Of a DNA stretch of 17,786 nucleotides, positions 6,388 to 14,914 are shown in pieces; the stretch's first letter is position 1; each line of letters begins with the position of its first letter. The DNA is taken from contig JAFYJX010000013.1 in the NCBI GenBank assembly GCA_017537905.1, positions 1 through 17,786 on the forward strand. Reading direction: 5' to 3'. A program made the position numbers and the translations under genes. The notes beneath the pieces are model-generated. The model was not told the DNA's origin. It made no database searches and saw nothing but the letters and a program-made list of their open reading frames with translations. The stretch comes from Clostridiales bacterium. Its GTDB lineage: Bacteria; Bacillota_A; Clostridia; Saccharofermentanales; Saccharofermentanaceae.

Positions 6388-8838
6388 ATGCCTAACGATC
6401 CTGAAGATTTTAACAAAATTAACGGTGTCAACAACCCCTCTAATAAGGACGATTTTGTTGATTCTTCTTTTGCCGTGCAGTTTAAACCCGGTGACAAGAC
6501 CGAGTCTATTGCCGACAAGCTTAAGGAAACAAAAGAGAATATCGAGAAGCAGTCAAGCAGCATAAATCAGCCTGCAAGCTCTTCCAGATTTGATTTCAAT
6601 TCCAGCGATGCTTTCAAAGATAAGCTGTCCGATGAATTCGACAACTTTGAATTTGACTCTTCTATTTCTGCATTTAAGCCTTTTAAGACTCCCGAGCAGA
6701 CATCTTCATCGACTGCTGCTACGATTCCGGCTATTAAACCCGCGCCTTCTTCCAACGATCCGGTATTCCCGAAGAACGGCGGCACTTTTGATAAGCCTGC
6801 TTTCACAGCCAAGGCACCCGAGCCTTCCAAGGAAGCATTACCCAAGTTTAACGATGCAGAAAAAGCCCAGGCAAAGCCTTCTGACGATAAGCTCTTTAAG
6901 TCCGGAAGCGGTCTTGATTTTGCCACATCAGAGCACGATAAGAAGACAAGTCCTTTCATGAACACAGATAAGCCTGATCTTCCCAAGCCTGCTAATATCG
7001 ATATTCCTACGGCTGAGAAGATCCCTACGCCCAAGGCTGAGCCGGCCAAGCCTGCTTCACCTTTTACATCAGCTCCTGCAAAGCCTGTTAATCCTTTCGC
7101 AACAGAGCCCGAAAAGCAGAAGCCTGTCACAGCAGACGATTCCAAGACTCAGGCTTCAGGCGGTTACAGACCTTATCCTTCTGCAGCTAAGACAAATCTT
7201 TTCACATCACCTGCACAGGCAACAAAGGAAGCTGAAAAGGCTTTTGCAGAATTCCTGGATGACGACTTCAAGCCTTCCAGCAATGTACCGATCAGCCCTT
7301 TCAAATCCGTAAACAGCACAAGACCCGCAGCTACATCTGCACCTGCTCCGGCAAAGTCCGAAGCTCCTGCTGCACCTGTTAAGCCAGCAGCTCCAGCAGT
7401 TGCTGCCACACCTGCTGCGCCCGTTGTTCCTGTAACACCTGCGAAGTCAACTGAACCCGCAAAGTCAATAATTCCGGATATTCCTGCAAAACCCGCACAG
7501 CCTGCAAAGCCTGCTGAGCCCGTTAATCCGGCATCAAATGTAATTCCGGTTAAGCGTCCTGAAGCAGTAAAGCCTGCCGAACCCGCTAAACCTGTTGTTC
7601 CCGTTGCACCTGCAGCACCCGCTAAGCCGGCAGAGCCTGCAAAAGCAGCAACTCCTGCTTCTGTCGCAACAGCTGCAGCTACCGGTGCCGCAGCAGCCGC
7701 AGCAGCCGCAGCAACTGCAGCAGCTGTTAAACCTGCTACAGAAACCGTTAAGGCACCTGCAGAAACAGAAAGACCGCAGAGACCTGCCGCAACCGCTGCT
7801 CCTGCAAAGCCTTCCGCTCCTGCTGCTCCTGCAACACCCGCAAAACCTGTTGCACCCGCAGCTGCAACAGCACCTGTTAAGCCTGTAGCACCTGCAGCTC
7901 CCGCTAAGCCTGCAGCTTCATCCGAAGCTGCACAGAGGCCCGGAACTTCTACTGGAAAGCCTGCGCAGGCACCTGCGAACGATGCATATTCACCTTTCGA
8001 AGCAAAGGGCAAGCAGCCTGTTGCTGCAACAAGAGGCGTAGCTGCTAACCAGGGCCATGACAACAAAGCCATCTCCCCTGTCACAACAGTTAAGAAATCC
8101 AAGAAGAAGTCTAAGGATCCCAAGTCCCAGAAAGATCCCGGACTTGCAGGACTTATCACATTCCTCGTAATTATCTTCCTTGCTATCGGCATCTTGTGGG
8201 CATTGGATAACACATCAGGTATCAAGAGCTTATTCGGTAAGAAAACCGTAGAGACTATTGCCACAAAGACTTCTGCAACTCAGGTCGAATCATCCAAGGA
8301 AGAGACTGAGACAACAACAGAGACTACAACCGAAGCTACAACAGAAGCAACTACAACAACTACGGAAGCCACAACGACAACAACTGAAGCTACTACAACA
8401 ACTACAGAAGCCACAACAACTGAAACAGAGGCTACAACCACAACCACTGAAGCAACGACAAAGGCTACTGAAGAGACAAAGAAAACTGCAGGCGGCGAAA
8501 AGGTAACCGATATCGGTACTAAGATCACCAACTTCAAGCAGACAAAGAAGGGCTTCAAGTTCACTATCGAGCTCAAGAATAAGAGCAAAAAGACATGTAA
8601 CCTTCCTAAGTCACTCAATTACCTTGATATCGAGCTTTTCGCAGGAGCAGGCATCAAGAGCGTTTCATCAGATGCTATGACTTTCAAGGTAAAGAAAGAC
8701 GGCAAGACTTACAGAGGAACACCTAACGAGATTGCTATCAAGGCAGGTGATACTTACTCCTTCACAGTCAACGTAACGACAAAGGAAAGCGTAACCAAAT
8801 ACGGTTACAACAAAGCATACTTCGACTGGAAGAAGTAA
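6388..8838 (+). CDS. Bitopic membrane protein: long disordered Pro/Ala/Lys-rich cytoplasmic region, Thr-rich stalk, external C-terminal domain
   Basis: The product is 816 residues and its family is not recognised. There is no N-terminal signal peptide. Residues 1-584 are hydrophilic and low-complexity: first Ser/Phe/Lys/Pro-rich with repeated FKP, PFT and NPF pieces, then (about 320-560) repeats built on KPAxPA and APAAP, with an almost pure alanine stretch near residues 430-446. A Lys-rich segment precedes one transmembrane helix (585-606, GLITFLVIIFLAIGILW). After it comes a Thr/Glu stalk (about 638-695) and a compact C-terminal domain (about 700-816) of beta-strand-like pattern, perhaps Ig-like. 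The Lys-rich side and lack of a signal predict N-in, C-out. An AAGGAG lies 10 nt before the ATG. It is the only plus-strand gene and is monocistronic, with its own promoter and terminator. A role in bridging cytoplasm and cell wall or surface is a guess. Confidence 0.8.
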   Translation: MPNDPEDFNKINGVNNPSNKDDFVDSSFAVQFKPGDKTESIADKLKETKENIEKQSSSINQPASSSRFDFNSSDAFKDKLSDEFDNFEFDSSISAFKPFKTPEQTSSSTAATIPAIKPAPSSNDPVFPKNGGTFDKPAFTAKAPEPSKEALPKFNDAEKAQAKPSDDKLFKSGSGLDFATSEHDKKTSPFMNTDKPDLPKPANIDIPTAEKIPTPKAEPAKPASPFTSAPAKPVNPFATEPEKQKPVTADDSKTQASGGYRPYPSAAKTNLFTSPAQATKEAEKAFAEFLDDDFKPSSNVPISPFKSVNSTRPAATSAPAPAKSEAPAAPVKPAAPAVAATPAAPVVPVTPAKSTEPAKSIIPDIPAKPAQPAKPAEPVNPASNVIPVKRPEAVKPAEPAKPVVPVAPAAPAKPAEPAKAATPASVATAAATGAAAAAAAAATAAAVKPATETVKAPAETERPQRPAATAAPAKPSAPAAPATPAKPVAPAAATAPVKPVAPAAPAKPAASSEAAQRPGTSTGKPAQAPANDAYSPFEAKGKQPVAATRGVAANQGHDNKAISPVTTVKKSKKKSKDPKSQKDPGLAGLITFLVIIFLAIGILWALDNTSGIKSLFGKKTVETIATKTSATQVESSKEETETTTETTTEATTEATTTTTEATTTTTEATTTTTEATTTETEATTTTTEATTKATEETKKTAGGEKVTDIGTKITNFKQTKKGFKFTIELKNKSKKTCNLPKSLNYLDIELFAGAGIKSVSSDAMTFKVKKDGKTYRGTPNEIAIKAGDTYSFTVNVTTKESVTKYGYNKAYFDWKK
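8305..8466 (+). repeat. 21-bp tandem repeats encoding a Thr-rich stalk
   Basis: The ACA/ACT/GAA-rich tract encodes successive EATTTTT units of 7 residues, some with substitutions (EATTTET). It forms the extracytoplasmic stalk directly after the membrane helix of the Pro/Ala-rich protein. Dense threonine could be O-glycosylated, which is not shown here. Confidence 0.75.
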
Positions 8839-8861
8839 TAACTGATCCAAACGGATTTTTC

Positions 8862-8890
8862 GAACCGCTGCAAACCGCAGCGGTTCTTTT
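8862..8890 (+). terminator. Rho-independent terminator of the Pro/Ala-rich protein gene
   Basis: A perfect 10-bp stem, GAACCGCTGC (8862-8871) with GCAGCGGTTC (8877-8886), has a 5-nt loop and is followed by TTTT. It lies 23 bp after the stop codon. Confidence 0.85.
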
Positions 8891-8923
8891 ATATGGCGAA
8901 AACTGTTATAAGAAACCACAGCA

Positions 8924-9168
8924 TTTGTTACGATTCTTGTTCTGCTACGCGGAACAGATGCAGTAACAGAAGCCTCGATTCTGCCAGTTTGTTACTAATC
9001 TTGTTCAGCTATGCGGAACAATTGCAGTAACAAGAGCATCAATGCAGCCTGTTTGTTCGGCAAATGTTCGGCATAACCGAACAGATGTCGTAACAACTCT
9101 AGGAAATATGCCCATTTGTTTTGATTCTTGTTCGGCATAGCCTAACATCTGCCGAACAAGAATGGCCA
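8924..9168. repeat. Array of four tandem ~64-bp units, each a nested dyad
   Basis: Units start with TTTGTT at 8924, 8988, 9052 and 9115 (periods 64, 64, 63). Each unit has two TGTT[A/C]-type half-sites followed by two inverted [T/G]AACA half-sites around a common centre. In unit 1 they begin at 8926, 8938, 8952 and 8964, and in unit 2 at 8990, 9002, 9016 and 9028. In each arm the two half-sites are 12 bp apart; one arm of units 3 and 4 shows 11. The centres (TGCTACGCG, AGCTATGCG, GGCATAACC and similar) can extend the inner stem to 7-8 bp over a tri- to pentaloop. The rest of the unit is poorly conserved except for GCC just before the next TTTGTT. No start codon with a ribosome binding site or good ORF is present. 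This array fills the gap between two convergent terminators; its function is unknown. Confidence 0.85.
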
Positions 9169-9182
9169 TTTATTTCCCAAAC

Positions 9183-9210
9183 TTAAAAGGCTGCCCGCAT
9201 AGGACAGCCC
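9183..9210 (-). terminator. Rho-independent terminator of the uvrA-clp operon
   Basis: GGCTGTCC/GGGCAGCC arms (minus strand, 9202-9209 with 9189-9196) form an 8-bp stem with one G-U pair and a 5-nt loop. TTTT follows at 9188-9185. It lies 27 bp after the clp stop codon. Confidence 0.8.
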
Positions 9211-9236
9211 AGTTAATCTGTTTTGTTTCTTAAGGA

Positions 9237-11675
9237 TTACTCGTCCTTCGGTTTCTTGATCGTATCGAAAACGAACTTGCCTCTCCTGAAATCGATCTTA
9301 AGCGTAGCGACATCATTCAAAGCACCTGTAAGGAACATATCAGAGAGCGGATCTTCGATATTAGACCTTATAGCCTTACGCAAAGGTCTTGCACCGTACT
9401 TCTCATCGTAGCCGATCTCAGCCAGTCTGTCGCCTGCAGCCTTTGTCATCGTGCCCTTGATGTGCTTATCTTCAAGAGATGCGAAAACATCCTTGATCAT
9501 GATATTAACGATCTGGCGGATCTCCTCAGGCTTCAATGACTTGAAGATGATTGTCTCGTCAACACGGTTAAGGAACTCCGGACGGAATGTCTCCTTAAGA
9601 GCACTCTGAACATGCTGTTCCATAGCCTCATGTGTCTCATTGAAGAAACCGATCGTGGCAGCCTTTGCAGAGCTTCCGGCATTGGATGTCATGATAATTA
9701 TGCAGTTCTCAAAGTTAACATGTAATCCGTGGCTGTCAGTAAGCACACCGTCATCCAACATCTGTAAGAGCAGATTGAATACATCAGGATGTGCCTTCTC
9801 GATCTCATCGAAAAGGATTACAGAATAAGGCTTTCTTCTTACCTGCTCAGTGAGCTGTCCGGCATCATCGAACCCTACGTATCCCGGAGGAGATCCGATG
9901 AGCTTGGAAACTGAATGAGGTTCCATATATTCGGACATATCGATCCTGATGAGAGCTTCTTCAGTATCGAACATGACTTCAGCCAGAGCCTTAACGAGCT
10001 CTGTCTTACCTACACCTGTAGGACCAACGAAGATAAACGAAGTAGGCTTATGCTTCTTGGTAAATCCTGCTCTTGTACGTCTTACGGCAGAAGCTACCGC
10101 ATGTACTGCATCTTCCTGGCCGATTACACGTTTATGAAGTCTCTCTTCGAGATTCTTAAGCTTCTCAGTCTCAGTCTCTGAAATGGACTTCAAAGGAATT
10201 CCTGTCCACATCTCGACTACTCTCGCGATATCTTCAACCTGAATAGGATCAGGTGAGATATCACTCTCTAATGCATCGAGTTCATTCTGGAGCTTGTCGG
10301 CATTAGCCTTAAGCTCAGCTACCTTCTCGTAATCAGCCTCGCGCTCCTCGGGAGAAGAATTCTCCATAGCGTCAACCTGCATCTGGTGCTCACGCTTAGC
10401 CTTCTCAAGAGCTTTTCTTGTATTGGCGAGCTTTACGAGCTTAACGTTCTTAAGGTTAGCTGCAGAACCTGCCTCATCGATAAGATCGATAGCCTTATCA
10501 GGAAGGTATCTGTCAGTGATATATCTCTTTGATGCCTTTACGGCAAACTCGATTACTTCGTCAGAATATGTGACGTTGTGATGCTTCTCGTAATAATCCT
10601 TAATGCCCTTCAATATCTCGATGGACATCTCGACAGAAGGCTCATCGAGCATGACCTTCTGGAAACGTCTCTCGAGTGCTGAATCTTTCTCGATCCTCTT
10701 GTATTCTGCTGTTGTAGTAGAACCAAGGATCCTGAGTTCGCCTCTGGCGAGCGCGGGCTTTAAGATATTAGCAGCGTTCGTGGAACCTTCAGCATCGCCT
10801 GCGCCGACTATCGTATGGAGCTCATCGATTACGAGAATGATATTCTCAGCCTTGATAGCTTCATTGATAACGCCCTTGATACGGCTCTCGAACTGTCCTC
10901 TGAACTGTGTGCCTGCGACCATAGCAGGAAGGTCAAGCTGCCATACCTGCATGTTAAGGAGCTTTTCAGGAACCGTTCCCTCAACGATCTTAACCGCGAG
11001 ACCCTGGGCAATAGCTGTCTTACCTACACCGGGCGCGCCGATCAGAACAGGATTGTTCTTGGAACGTCTGTTAAGGATCTGGATGCAGCGCTCGATCTCA
11101 GTGTCACGGCCTATAATGCGGTCGATCTTACCCTCTGCTGCACGCTCAGTCAGGTTGGTACCGAATTCATTAAGGTACTTAAGACGCGGCTTGCCTCTGG
11201 AATTCTTGGTATCCTTGCTGTTCTTGCCGTCTTCTCCTGCCTGGCTTCCGGGTCTTCTGCCGAAGAGAGAATCGAAAATGGAAGGTTTCTTTTCTTCTCC
11301 TTCTTCTGCCGGCTTATCTCCGGGCTTTTCTTCAGGATCCGTAATACCTACGGGTGTTGAATCCTCATCGAATTCATAACCGTCTTCATCATCTTCAAAA
11401 GGCTCACCGAAACCGTCACCGGATGCCAAAGACTTCAAAAACTCAGTCGGGTCAGCCGAAAAGCCGCTCGAACTCGCGAGTTCTTCTAATCTGTCGCTCA
11501 TCTCGTCTATATTGTCTGCGTTGATGCCTGTCGCCTTGAACATATCGGTAACACCCGATATGCCTGATTCATAGGCGCATTTCAGACAAAAGCCTTCGTC
11601 GATCCTCGCGCCGTTCTCATAGCGGCTGGTAAAGACGATAGCATGTCTCTTTTTACAAATACTACAAAGTGCCAT
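9237..11675 (-). CDS. ClpE-like AAA+ unfoldase (Clp ATP-binding subunit) with N-terminal zinc finger
   Basis: Hsp100 unfoldase of 812 residues that would feed substrates to ClpP in the cytoplasm. Instead of the usual Clp-N repeat domain it begins with a zinc-finger-like CxxC...CxxC module (C4, C7, C30, C33), as in ClpE. An acidic, disordered linker follows (about 60-165). AAA module 1 has Walker A GAPGVGKT (213-220) and Walker B LVIDE (281-285). A coiled-coil middle domain spans about 413-472. AAA module 2 has Walker A GPTGVGKT (551-558) and Walker B ILFDE (620-624). The tripeptide IGF (675-677) matches the ClpP-docking loop of Clp ATPases that partner ClpP, so this is probably a protease subunit and not a ClpB-type disaggregase. 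The ATG overlaps the uvrA stop by one base (TAATG), with GGAG 7 nt before it. The assignment as ClpE rather than ClpC rests on the zinc finger. Confidence 0.93.
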   Translation of the reverse strand: MALCSICKKRHAIVFTSRYENGARIDEGFCLKCAYESGISGVTDMFKATGINADNIDEMSDRLEELASSSGFSADPTEFLKSLASGDGFGEPFEDDEDGYEFDEDSTPVGITDPEEKPGDKPAEEGEEKKPSIFDSLFGRRPGSQAGEDGKNSKDTKNSRGKPRLKYLNEFGTNLTERAAEGKIDRIIGRDTEIERCIQILNRRSKNNPVLIGAPGVGKTAIAQGLAVKIVEGTVPEKLLNMQVWQLDLPAMVAGTQFRGQFESRIKGVINEAIKAENIILVIDELHTIVGAGDAEGSTNAANILKPALARGELRILGSTTTAEYKRIEKDSALERRFQKVMLDEPSVEMSIEILKGIKDYYEKHHNVTYSDEVIEFAVKASKRYITDRYLPDKAIDLIDEAGSAANLKNVKLVKLANTRKALEKAKREHQMQVDAMENSSPEEREADYEKVAELKANADKLQNELDALESDISPDPIQVEDIARVVEMWTGIPLKSISETETEKLKNLEERLHKRVIGQEDAVHAVASAVRRTRAGFTKKHKPTSFIFVGPTGVGKTELVKALAEVMFDTEEALIRIDMSEYMEPHSVSKLIGSPPGYVGFDDAGQLTEQVRRKPYSVILFDEIEKAHPDVFNLLLQMLDDGVLTDSHGLHVNFENCIIIMTSNAGSSAKAATIGFFNETHEAMEQHVQSALKETFRPEFLNRVDETIIFKSLKPEEIRQIVNIMIKDVFASLEDKHIKGTMTKAAGDRLAEIGYDEKYGARPLRKAIRSNIEDPLSDMFLTGALNDVATLKIDFRRGKFVFDTIKKPKDE

Positions 11676-14600
11676 TACTCTTCTCCGTTATCCTCTTCCC
11701 TTATCCTGCGTCTTACCTTGGGACCGGTAAGAATGTCGTATTGTTCTTCCTCGAGCCTTGCGGTGTCGATAAAGGCAGATATATCCCTGTATTGATCGTT
11801 CTTCTTTGCTCTCTCCAAAAGAGGCTTTAAGAACTGTCCCGTATAAGATTTCTTGCATTTCGCAATCTCTTCGGGCGTGCCCGTGACGACTACTTCGCCG
11901 CCTCCGTCACCGCTCTCGGGACCTAAGTCAATTATGTGATCTGCAGTCTTTATGACATCCAGATTGTGCTCGATTACGACCACAGTGTTCTTATTTTCGG
12001 TTAGGCGTTCTAAAATGTCAACCAATTTGTGAACGTCCGCAACGTGCAATCCCGTCGTGGGTTCATCTAATACATATATCGTTTTTCCGGTCGATCTTCT
12101 CGACAATTCCGAGGCAAGTTTGATTCTTTGTGCCTCACCGCCCGAGAGCGTCGTAGACGGCTGACCGAGCTTGATATAGCCCAGGCCTACGTCCTGCAGA
12201 GTCCTTACCTTCTTGTAGATCGTCGGGTGATTCTTGAAAAAATCACAAGCCTCATCAACGCTCATGTCGAGAACGTCAGAGATATTCCTGCCGTTATATC
12301 TGACTTCCAGGGTCTCTCTATTATATCTCTTACCCTTACATACGTCGCAAGTGACGTAGATATCAGGAAGGAAGTGCATCTCGATCTTATTAACGCCGTC
12401 GCCTGCGCACGCCTCACAGCGTCCGCCCTTGGTATTGAACGAGAATCTGCCGGCCTTATAGCCTCTCTGCTTGGCATCAGGTGTCTCAGCGTAGAGCTTA
12501 CGGATAAGATCGAAAAGTCCGATGTATGTAGCCGGATTACTTCTCGGAGTCCTGCCTATAGGGCTCTGGTCGATGCAGATGATCTTGTCGAGGTTCGAAT
12601 ATCCCGTAATCCTCTCGCACTTTACACGCTTCTTCCGAGAGCCGTTAAGCTCATGCTCTAAGTAAGGTACAAGCGTCGAATTGATAAGAGATGACTTGCC
12701 CGAACCTGATACTCCCGTAATGACCGTAAAAAGGCCTATCGGAATATCGACATCTATATTCTTAAGGTTATTGATACAAGCGCCCTTTATCTTCAGAAGC
12801 TTCTTATCGTCTACTTTACGCCTGTTCAATGGAACAGGAATGAACTTCTTGCCGGAAAGGTACTGGCCTGTGACAGAATCCTCTACCTTGATAATGTCAT
12901 CTATCGTTCCCTGGGCAACGATCTGACCTCCGAACGAACCTGCTCCGGGACCGATATCAACGATATGGTCGGCTGCTCTCATCGTATCCTCGTCATGCTC
13001 TACAACAAGGATCGAATTGCCAAGGTCTCTAAGCTTAAACAGTGTCTTAATGAGCTTGTCGTTATCTCTCTGATGTAAACCTATGGAAGGCTCGTCGAGA
13101 ACGTATAAGACGCCCTGCAGGCCCGCTCCGATCTGTGTGGCAAGCCTGATCCTCTGAGCCTCTCCGCCGGAGAGCGTAGCTGAAGATCTGGACAGCGTCA
13201 TGTAATCCAGACCTACATCGTACAGGAACTCTAATCTGGCCTTAACTTCTCTTAAGATAGGCGCTGCGATCTCAGCATTCTTGCCCTTCAAAGTAAGATC
13301 AGCAAAGAACTGTCTCATATTCTTTACGGACATATCAGTAAGCTCAGATATATTGAGTCCTCCGAGCTTGACGGAAAGGCTGTTCTTGTTAAGTCTCGCG
13401 CCGTTACATACAGGGCATACGTCGATGCTCATGTAACGCTCATATGAAGCCTTCATCTCTTCACTGCCGGACTCTCTCCAGCGTCTCATGACGCTTGGAA
13501 CAACGCCTTCCCAATCGGAATAATAATCTCCGCTCCTGGGATATATCGAGTTTCTCGTATCGACCTTAAGCATCTCGCCGCCGTTACCATAAAGAATGAT
13601 GTTCTTTACATTCTCAGGGAGCTTATAGTAAGGCATATCCAAAGAAAACTTATACTTCTTTGCGAGCGCTTCGATAAAGCATCTTCCCCAGCTCTTGGGA
13701 TCGTCGAAATTCCATCCTGCAGTCCTTACAGCGCCTTCATTTATCGAGAGCTTCGGATTAGTGATACAGAGCTCGGGATCAACCGCCGTGAGCGTTCCTA
13801 TACCTGAACAGTTGGGACATGCGCCCTCAGGGCTGTTAAACGAGAAGCTTCTTGTGTTGATCTCACCAAAAGATATGCCGCAGTCGGGGCATGCCAAATG
13901 CTGCGAGAAGAATTCCTCAGCGGATTCATATGTCTTCTCACCGTTCTTATCTACTGTTGCCGTCTGGAGCTCTACCTGCAGCAGGCCGTCAGCGAGCTTC
14001 AATGCAGTCTCGCATGAATCGTAAAGTCTCGTTGTGTTAGCTTCCTTAATTACAAGTCTGTCGACGATGACTTCGATCGTGTGCTTGTTATTCTTGTTAA
14101 GCTCGATCTCTTCGTCCAGTTCGTATGTGATGTTATCTACTCTCACGCGCGCATAACCGGACTTCCTGAAGCCGTCGAAAAGCTTGCTGAACTCGCCCTT
14201 CTTGTTCCTTACGACAGGTGCGTAAACAATAGCTCTGGTGCCTTCGGGATATACCTTAAGCTTATCTATTATCTGATCTATTCCCATGGACTTGATCTTC
14301 TTGCCGCAGTTCGGGCAGAAAGGCTGTCCGACTCTCGCGTAAAGAAGTCTGAAGTAATCGTAGATCTCGGTAACAGTACCTACAGTCGATCTCGGGTTGC
14401 TGACAGTCGACTTCTGGTCTATTGAGATCGCAGGAGACAAACCCTCAATGCTGTCGAGATCAGGCTTATCGAGCTGGCCTAAGAACATCCTCGCATAAGA
14501 AGACAGAGACTCAACATATCTTCTCTGTCCTTCGGCATAAATCGTATCGAATGCCAAAGAAGACTTGCCCGAACCGGAAAGACCGGTCAGAACGACCATC

Positions 14601-14683
14601 TTCTTGCGCGGGATATCGACATCGATATTCTTAAGGTTGTGCTCTCTGGCACCTCTTATCTTAATGTACTTGTTCTCATCCAT
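11675..14683 (-). CDS. uvrA: UvrA, excinuclease ABC subunit A
   Basis: ATP-dependent damage-recognition subunit of nucleotide excision repair, acting as a dimer that loads UvrB on damaged DNA. All landmarks are present in 1002 residues: Walker A GLSGSGKS (34-41), first zinc module C265/C268/C289/C292, signature LSGGE (504-508) and Walker B LDEPS (529-533) of the first ATPase. The second ATPase has Walker A GVSGSGKS (657-664), the C-terminal zinc finger C756/C759/C779/C782, LSGGE (846-850) and LDEPT (872-876). It is longer than the roughly 940 residues of E. coli UvrA because of a charged C-terminal extension from about residue 957. I chose the ATG at 14683, which follows AAAGGAA and gives the standard N-terminus; a longer frame would run back into the terminator toward tRNA-Glu. 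No uvrB or uvrC is in the window. Confidence 0.97.
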   Translation of the reverse strand: MDENKYIKIRGAREHNLKNIDVDIPRKKMVVLTGLSGSGKSSLAFDTIYAEGQRRYVESLSSYARMFLGQLDKPDLDSIEGLSPAISIDQKSTVSNPRSTVGTVTEIYDYFRLLYARVGQPFCPNCGKKIKSMGIDQIIDKLKVYPEGTRAIVYAPVVRNKKGEFSKLFDGFRKSGYARVRVDNITYELDEEIELNKNNKHTIEVIVDRLVIKEANTTRLYDSCETALKLADGLLQVELQTATVDKNGEKTYESAEEFFSQHLACPDCGISFGEINTRSFSFNSPEGACPNCSGIGTLTAVDPELCITNPKLSINEGAVRTAGWNFDDPKSWGRCFIEALAKKYKFSLDMPYYKLPENVKNIILYGNGGEMLKVDTRNSIYPRSGDYYSDWEGVVPSVMRRWRESGSEEMKASYERYMSIDVCPVCNGARLNKNSLSVKLGGLNISELTDMSVKNMRQFFADLTLKGKNAEIAAPILREVKARLEFLYDVGLDYMTLSRSSATLSGGEAQRIRLATQIGAGLQGVLYVLDEPSIGLHQRDNDKLIKTLFKLRDLGNSILVVEHDEDTMRAADHIVDIGPGAGSFGGQIVAQGTIDDIIKVEDSVTGQYLSGKKFIPVPLNRRKVDDKKLLKIKGACINNLKNIDVDIPIGLFTVITGVSGSGKSSLINSTLVPYLEHELNGSRKKRVKCERITGYSNLDKIICIDQSPIGRTPRSNPATYIGLFDLIRKLYAETPDAKQRGYKAGRFSFNTKGGRCEACAGDGVNKIEMHFLPDIYVTCDVCKGKRYNRETLEVRYNGRNISDVLDMSVDEACDFFKNHPTIYKKVRTLQDVGLGYIKLGQPSTTLSGGEAQRIKLASELSRRSTGKTIYVLDEPTTGLHVADVHKLVDILERLTENKNTVVVIEHNLDVIKTADHIIDLGPESGDGGGEVVVTGTPEEIAKCKKSYTGQFLKPLLERAKKNDQYRDISAFIDTARLEEEQYDILTGPKVRRRIREEDNGEE

Positions 14684-14701
14684 ATTTTTTCCTTTGTGAA
14701 C

Positions 14702-14732
14702 AAAAAGACGGACATCGGTCAAGATGTTCGTC
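14702..14732 (-). terminator. Terminator or attenuator between tRNA-Glu and uvrA
   Basis: On the minus strand GACGAACATC (14732-14723) pairs with GATGTCCGTC (14716-14707) with one A-C mismatch and a 6-nt loop, followed by TTTTT. It lies just 13 bp after the CCA end of tRNA-Glu and 19 bp before the uvrA ATG. It therefore ends the tRNA transcript while any readthrough would supply uvrA-clp mRNA. Confidence 0.75.
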
Positions 14733-14744
14733 TTCATCACGTTT

Positions 14745-14819
14745 TGGTGACCCCAAGCGGATTCGAACCGCTGATTGCGCCGTGAGAGGGCGCCGTCTTG
14801 ACCACTTGACCATGGGGCC
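14745..14819 (-). tRNA. tRNA-Glu (CUC)
   Basis: 75 nt including an encoded CCA. The anticodon CTC (14784-14786) lies in loop CTCTCAC on a perfect GCGCC/GGCGC stem, and the acceptor arms GGCCCCA/TGGGGTC pair with one G-U. It reads GAG codons; a separate UUC isoacceptor would be expected elsewhere in the genome. Confidence 0.94.
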
Positions 14820-14836
14820 TTTTTGTTTGCCCGAGT

Positions 14837-14865
14837 ATATTACCACAGGATTATAACCTACGCAA
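14837..14865 (-). promoter_or_regulatory. Probable promoter of tRNA-Glu (and uvrA-clp by readthrough)
   Basis: TTGCGT (14860-14865) and TAATAT (14837-14842) on the minus strand are 17 bp apart. The -10 box lies 17 bp before the tRNA. A second TATAAT-like box is embedded in the spacer, but it lacks a -35. No other promoter for uvrA is evident between the tRNA and the gene. Confidence 0.55.
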
Positions 14866-14914
14866 GTACAACAGGCATGAATATCTGACCTGATATGCGG
14901 CCAATATTCAAATA

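Noticed and set aside
7173..8264. Long minus-strand open frame (363 codons) opposite the Pro/Ala-rich gene, with collagen-like GAAGATG repeats
   Set aside because: It mirrors the biased Pro/Ala codons of the real plus-strand gene; no ribosome binding site, and it ends inside that gene. The plus-strand reading has a promoter, ribosome binding site, membrane helix and terminator.
8924..9168. CRISPR array (64-bp period is close to repeat plus spacer)
   Set aside because: No identical repeat of 25-40 bp, the conserved bases are spread in a nested dyad over most of the unit, the variable part is short, and no cas genes are near.
14684..14740. Upstream in-frame extension of uvrA to 14740
   Set aside because: It would begin at the edge of tRNA-Glu and cross the terminator hairpin; the ATG at 14683 has a ribosome binding site and gives the normal UvrA N-terminus.
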